From assembly GCF_001665785.1 (NCBI RefSeq), contig NZ_LZSO01000031.1, positions 186,001 to 250,000 of the forward strand: a stretch of 64,000 nt of DNA, written 5' to 3'. The DNA comes from Mycolicibacterium peregrinum (GTDB taxonomy: Bacteria; Actinomycetota; Actinomycetes; Mycobacteriales; Mycobacteriaceae). Of this stretch, positions 60,505 to 64,000 are shown in pieces; the stretch's first letter is position 1; each line of letters begins with the position of its first letter. The notes below the pieces were generated by a model that ran no database searches, was not told the origin of the DNA, and saw only the letters and a list, made by a program, of their open reading frames with translations. The translations under genes were made by a program, and so were the position numbers.

Positions 60505-60537
60505 GGCCGTCACATTACCTAGATTTCCCAGAAAAAC

Positions 60538-60551
60538 GAGAACCTGTTCCA
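60538..60551. promoter_or_regulatory. KstR-like box (one mismatch) before the aldehyde dehydrogenase
   Basis: On the minus strand TGGAACAGGTTCTC fits TNNAACNNGTTNNA except the last base. It lies 34 nt before the start, and 10 of 14 positions or more equal the box at 53696-53709. Confidence 0.55.
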
Positions 60552-60560
60552 GTGGACGGG

Positions 60561-61334
60561 TTAGGACGGCCGAAGAACCAGAACCAGATTGCTCACCAGG
60601 AACTCCCGCAACCCTGGTACCGAGGTCATCCACCAGGCCCATCGTGGGTGGTAGCGGGGAAATGCGGCGATCAGCGCGCCCGTGCTGGCGGCCCACTGCA
60701 GACCATCGGACGCTGACACCGCGAACAACGACGAGCCGTAGTCGTTCTTGGGTCGGTGACCGTGTTTGCGGGCGTAGCGCTCGGCGGCCCGGGCTCCGCC
60801 CAGATAGTGCGTCAGCCCCATCTCATGGCCGCCGAACGGACCCATCCACACCGTGTAGGACAACACCGCCAGCCCACCCGGCTTCGTGACCCGCAACATC
60901 TCGTTGCCGAGCCGCCACGGGTGCGGCACATGCTCGGCGACATTGGAGGACAGACAGATGTCGACACTGTCGTCGGCGAACGGCAGCGCCATCCCCGAGG
61001 CCCGCACGAAGGTGCCTTCTGCCGCGTCCGCCGCTGGTCCCGCGTGCATTTCCCGGGGGTCCGGCTCCACCCCGATGTAGTCCATGCCCGCCGCATCGAA
61101 TGCCGAGGCGAAGTAGCCGGGTCCGCCGCCGACGTCGAGCACGGTGCGCCCAGAAGAAGATTCACCGGTGGCGCCCGACCACAGATCGGTGACCAGGTCG
61201 ACGGTATCGGCGGCCAGCGCGCCGTAGAAGCGGGCCGGTTCGGTCTGCTCGAACCGGAACTGGGCCAGCAGGCGCACGGACCTGTTCAGGGTTGCCCGGC
61301 GGGCGAAGCGCGCGGAGATGTCGCTGGGCTGCAC
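60561..61334 (-). CDS. SAM-dependent methyltransferase (Rv0224c-like)
   Basis: 257-aa class I methyltransferase: SAM motif TVLDVGGGPGYFASAFDAAG (residues ~65-85), acidic loop GVEPDPREMHAG, and SVDICLSSNVAEHVPHPWRLGNEMLRVTKPGGLAVLSY. Soluble. Followed by the divergent glycosyltransferase as in Rv0224c-Rv0225. Likely modifies a cell-envelope glycolipid or polyketide intermediate, but the acceptor is unknown. Confidence 0.85.
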   Translation of the reverse strand: MQPSDISARFARRATLNRSVRLLAQFRFEQTEPARFYGALAADTVDLVTDLWSGATGESSSGRTVLDVGGGPGYFASAFDAAGMDYIGVEPDPREMHAGPAADAAEGTFVRASGMALPFADDSVDICLSSNVAEHVPHPWRLGNEMLRVTKPGGLAVLSYTVWMGPFGGHEMGLTHYLGGARAAERYARKHGHRPKNDYGSSLFAVSASDGLQWAASTGALIAAFPRYHPRWAWWMTSVPGLREFLVSNLVLVLRPS

Positions 61335-61367
61335 CTGCCCAACCTACTGACCGGTACCCTCAACACG

Positions 61368-62537
61368 ATGTCTGCCCGTCCCGACCCTCGCCTGCGGAGC
61401 GTCCTGCTGCTCTGCTGGCGCGACACCGGGCACCCCCAGGGCGGCGGCAGCGAAGCCTATCTGCAGCGGATCGGCGCGTGCCTGGCCGACGACGGCGTCA
61501 ACGTCACGTTGCGCACCGCGCGGTACCCGGGTGCAGCCCGGCGCGAGGTGGTCGACGGGGTACAGATCAACCGGGCCGGTGGTCCCTACAGCGTGTACAT
61601 CTGGGCCGGGCTGGCCATGGTGGCCTCGCGTGTCGGCCTCGGGCCGCTGCGCAAGGTCCGGCCCGACGTCGTCATCGACACCCAGAACGGGCTGCCGTTC
61701 CTGGCCCGGCTGGCGTTCGGCCGTCGGGTGGCGGTGCTTGTGCACCACTGTCACCGGGAACTGTGGCCCGTGGCGGGCCCGATGAAGGGCCGCATCGGCT
61801 GGTTCGTCGAGTCCAAACTGTCGCCTCTGCTGCACCGTCGCAACCAGTACGTCACCGTCTCTTTGCCCTCGGCCCGCGACCTCAACGAGCTCGGGGTCGA
61901 TTCCGGCCGGATTGCCGTGGTGCGTAACGGACTTGACGAGGCTCCCGGTCCCACACTGGAGCTACCGCGGTCGACCAGTCCGCGCCTCGTGGTGCTGTCC
62001 CGGCTGGTGCCGCACAAGCAGATCGAGGACGCCCTCGAAGCCGTCGCGACACTGCGCACCAAGATTCCCGGGTTGCATCTGGACATCCTGGGCGGCGGCT
62101 GGTGGCGGAAGCGGCTGGTCGAACATGCCGAACTGCTCGGCATCTCCGAGTCGGTGACGTTCCACGGCCACGTCGACGAAGAGACCAAACACCGTGTGCT
62201 GCAGCAGAGTTGGGTGCATGTGCTGCCGTCGCGGAAAGAGGGCTGGGGCCTTGCCGTCACCGAGGCCGCTCAGCACGGGGTGCCGACGATCGGGTATCGC
62301 GCATCCGGCGGGCTGACCGACTCGATCGTGGACGGGGTCACCGGACTGCTCGTGGAGGATCGCGACGCCTTGGTCGCCGGGCTGCACCAACTGTTGAGCG
62401 ACCCGGTGCTGCGGGTCCAGCTGGGCAGCAAGGCGCAGGCCCGCAGCGACGAATTCTCTTGGACGCTCAGTGCGGACGCGATGCGGGCCGTGCTGGAATC
62501 GGTGCACGAGGGCAACTACGTCAGCGGGCTGGTGTAG
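61368..62537 (+). CDS. Glycosyltransferase family 4 (Rv0225-like)
   Basis: 389-aa GT-B glycosyltransferase. The N-terminal domain has HPQGGGSEAYLQRIGACLADDG, typical of GT4, and the C-terminal donor domain has RLVPHKQIEDALEAVATL and the E-x7-E-like loop PSRKEGWGLAVTEAAQHGVPTIGYRASGGLTDSI. Uses a nucleotide sugar to glycosylate a lipid or polysaccharide acceptor at the inner membrane face. ATG 61368 follows a short intergenic gap; the longer upstream frame reads through the antisense methyltransferase. Confidence 0.88.
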   Translation: MSARPDPRLRSVLLLCWRDTGHPQGGGSEAYLQRIGACLADDGVNVTLRTARYPGAARREVVDGVQINRAGGPYSVYIWAGLAMVASRVGLGPLRKVRPDVVIDTQNGLPFLARLAFGRRVAVLVHHCHRELWPVAGPMKGRIGWFVESKLSPLLHRRNQYVTVSLPSARDLNELGVDSGRIAVVRNGLDEAPGPTLELPRSTSPRLVVLSRLVPHKQIEDALEAVATLRTKIPGLHLDILGGGWWRKRLVEHAELLGISESVTFHGHVDEETKHRVLQQSWVHVLPSRKEGWGLAVTEAAQHGVPTIGYRASGGLTDSIVDGVTGLLVEDRDALVAGLHQLLSDPVLRVQLGSKAQARSDEFSWTLSADAMRAVLESVHEGNYVSGLV

Positions 62538-62577
62538 CCGCACCGGTCACAGTTCCGGAGCGGCAGCCGATGTGCCC

Positions 62578-62638
62578 GTTGACTTTGAAACCATGCACAC
62601 CGCTACCCGCAAAAATGCAGCGTCAGCCCAAAGTCAAC
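62578..62638. terminator. Inverted repeat GTTGACTTTG...CAAAGTCAAC between convergent genes
   Basis: Perfect 10-bp arms (62578-62587 and 62629-62638) with a 41-nt loop, located just after the glycosyltransferase and before the end of the membrane-protein gene. Could act as a bidirectional terminator. Confidence 0.45.
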
Positions 62639-62642
62639 AGGA

Positions 62643-64000
62643 CTAGCCGAGTCGCCCTGGCTGCCGCGATGCTCGCCAGAAGCTGACCGCCATCCCCACT
62701 GCCCCGCCGACCAGGGCCAGCAGCCATACCAGGTGTGCGGCGATCAACACGCCTCGGTGAGGTGAGGCCGGGTGGTCGCCGCCGATCCGGTACAGGGCGA
62801 TATCGCCATCCCGGTAGACCACCGGAAGATCCAGTTCTACCGGCCCGCCGTTGGTCTCGACGACCAGCCAGCCGACACCGGCGTCGGCCATTGTCTGGCG
62901 ATCGGCGCCCGACCGCATCAGATTCTGGACTTCGCGGGCTCGTGTTCCCTCGCCGGGCACCACCTGATCGCCGATCACCAGATCGCCGGTCGACAGCACC
63001 TCGGCGCGCAGCCACCGGGGCAACGGATCGAGTACCGGCGCGGCGCCGGCCCAGTAGAACGACCGCATACTGTCCGGTGGCAACACCGCCACCGGTCGGG
63101 GATCCGCGTTGATGGCGGCCGCTGCGGCGGTCCACCCAGGCGGGTACTGCACCGCACGCATCTTGTTGCCGACGCCCCAGGCGAGATCTGGCAGCACCGC
63201 GATCAGCGCCGCACACGCCACCGCGGCCGACGCGGCCATCGGCACCCGCAGGCGGCCCAAGGTGGCCGGGGCGGCGGCAGCGGCCACGACATAGCCCGGC
63301 ATGGCCAGCGCCACCCATTTCTGACCGTCGCGTATCACCCCGAGGCCGGGCACGGCCCGGATCGTCGCGTCGACGAACGCCAGGCCGACGTCGGTGGCCA
63401 TCGCGGCCGGGATCAGCACCGCGGCCGCGGCCAGGATCAGCAGCGGGACCGCCCTACGGTTGCGCATCACCGCGGGCAGGCCGAGCGCGACGACGCCGAC
63501 CAGAACAACGGTGGCGGCCACGGCGAAAAGTGTTGTGCGCGAGCTGGGTACGGCTTCACCGTTCCAGATTCCACCCAGGCCGGCCAGGCTGCCGAGGGTG
63601 GAAAGACCGGGCTCGGCCCGAGCCGCGAATGCTTGCACCCCGGCCGCCGAGTCCGGAGATGACACCGTGCCGCCGACCGCGGCGGCCACCAGCCACGGCG
63701 TCGCCGCCAGCACCGAGGTGCCCAACGCGAGCGTGGCGACGCGCAGGCGTCGCCAGCCGTCGCCGTCACCGGGAGCCGCAACGCACACGAGCGCGACCGT
63801 GGCGGCCAACATCAGCCCCGTCGGGGTCAGCCCGGCCAGGGCAGTCCAGAACAGCAAGCCCCACATCGCTGCAGGGTCCGACGCGCTCCGCAACCGCAGT
63901 ACGCACGCTGCCACCCATGGCAGGCAGCCGTAGCCGACGAGCAGGCTCCAATGTCCCTGCAGCAACCGCTCGGCCACGTACGGATTCCAGATGGCCAGCG
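62643..64000 (-). CDS. Large polytopic membrane protein (Rv0226c-like), N-terminus outside window
   Basis: At least 444 C-terminal residues are visible and the frame stays open to the window edge (WNPYVAERLLQGHWSLLVGYG), so the start lies beyond. About nine hydrophobic helices, for example GLLFWTALAGLTPTGLMLAATVALVCVA and GVLIAAHLVWLLALVGGAVGMAVSF, with a soluble loop region in between. NPYVAERL-x2-G-W resembles membrane GT-C-like proteins. Transport or polyprenyl-linked sugar transfer are both possible. Rv0226c position next to the glycosyltransferase. Confidence 0.75.
   Translation of the reverse strand, partial: LAIWNPYVAERLLQGHWSLLVGYGCLPWVAACVLRLRSASDPAAMWGLLFWTALAGLTPTGLMLAATVALVCVAAPGDGDGWRRLRVATLALGTSVLAATPWLVAAAVGGTVSSPDSAAGVQAFAARAEPGLSTLGSLAGLGGIWNGEAVPSSRTTLFAVAATVVLVGVVALGLPAVMRNRRAVPLLILAAAAVLIPAAMATDVGLAFVDATIRAVPGLGVIRDGQKWVALAMPGYVVAAAAAPATLGRLRVPMAASAAVACAALIAVLPDLAWGVGNKMRAVQYPPGWTAAAAAINADPRPVAVLPPDSMRSFYWAGAAPVLDPLPRWLRAEVLSTGDLVIGDQVVPGEGTRAREVQNLMRSGADRQTMADAGVGWLVVETNGGPVELDLPVVYRDGDIALYRIGGDHPASPHRGVLIAAHLVWLLALVGGAVGMAVSFWRASRQPGRLG

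Noticed and set aside
58990..60522. Long + strand open frame (510 codons) opposite the Rv0223c-like aldehyde dehydrogenase
   Set aside because: Translation lacks any domain and mirrors the dehydrogenase codons.
60756..61367. N-terminal extension of the glycosyltransferase frame
   Set aside because: Runs antisense through the methyltransferase; the GT4 fold starts right after ATG 61368.

Overview
The window looks like a fast-growing mycobacterium (Mycolicibacterium type). It is uniformly GC-rich, uses many GTG starts, packs genes with 1-8 nt stop/start overlaps, and carries mycobacterial lipid genes (FadD, FadE, LipC, LipW, WS/DGAT, NAT). Two blocks follow the gene order of M. tuberculosis as I remember it: a split Rv0214-Rv0226c neighbourhood (fadD4 and the double-hotdog protein at the left; lipW; lipC and the WS/DGAT gene; echA1, aldehyde dehydrogenase, methyltransferase, glycosyltransferase and a large membrane protein at the right), and an Rv1426c-Rv1428c block (lipO, fadD12, acyltransferase). 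Accessory catabolic islands lie between them. These assignments rest on recognition of the proteins, not on a search.

Region by region. 1-8.1 kb (+): a tightly overlapping acyl-CoA/amine operon (acyl-CoA synthetase, crotonase, double-hotdog protein, CoA-transferase, amidohydrolase, MFS carrier, PLP decarboxylase) that ends in a scar holding the tail of an alpha/beta hydrolase. 9.2-18.8 kb: a complete RMM-type bacterial microcompartment locus for aminoacetone/1-amino-2-propanol, with GntR regulator, amino-alcohol dehydrogenase, kinase, four shell genes, an unassigned lumen-type protein, aldehyde dehydrogenase, phospho-lyase and a divergent APC permease. Two near-identical inverted repeats (TTGG-N5-CCAA) mark probable GntR operators. 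19-27.8 kb: lipases, a MerR regulator with a textbook 19-bp-spacer promoter, a fused acyl-CoA dehydrogenase, LipC and WS/DGAT.

28-48.5 kb is the most unusual part. Two Rieske oxygenases each sit next to a paralogous small protein of unknown function. One Rieske protein lacks both histidine ligands of the standard cluster motif. The two operons, plus a desaturase and an aldehyde dehydrogenase/amidohydrolase pair, are read from two divergent promoters that share a 21-bp motif, which I propose is the operator of the MarR gene at the end of one operon. One amidohydrolase here lacks the first metal-binding HxH. Next to this is a TetR-linked cassette of an AveC-like membrane protein with a MoxR AAA+ ATPase and a VWA protein.

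48.6-64 kb: FAD-linked oxidase, the lipO-fadD12-acyltransferase operon under an exact KstR-type box, an HD protein, arylamine N-acetyltransferase, small regulators, echA1 and the Rv0223c-Rv0226c-like block; the last membrane protein runs off the right end. I saw no rRNA, tRNA, CRISPR array or intact insertion sequence.
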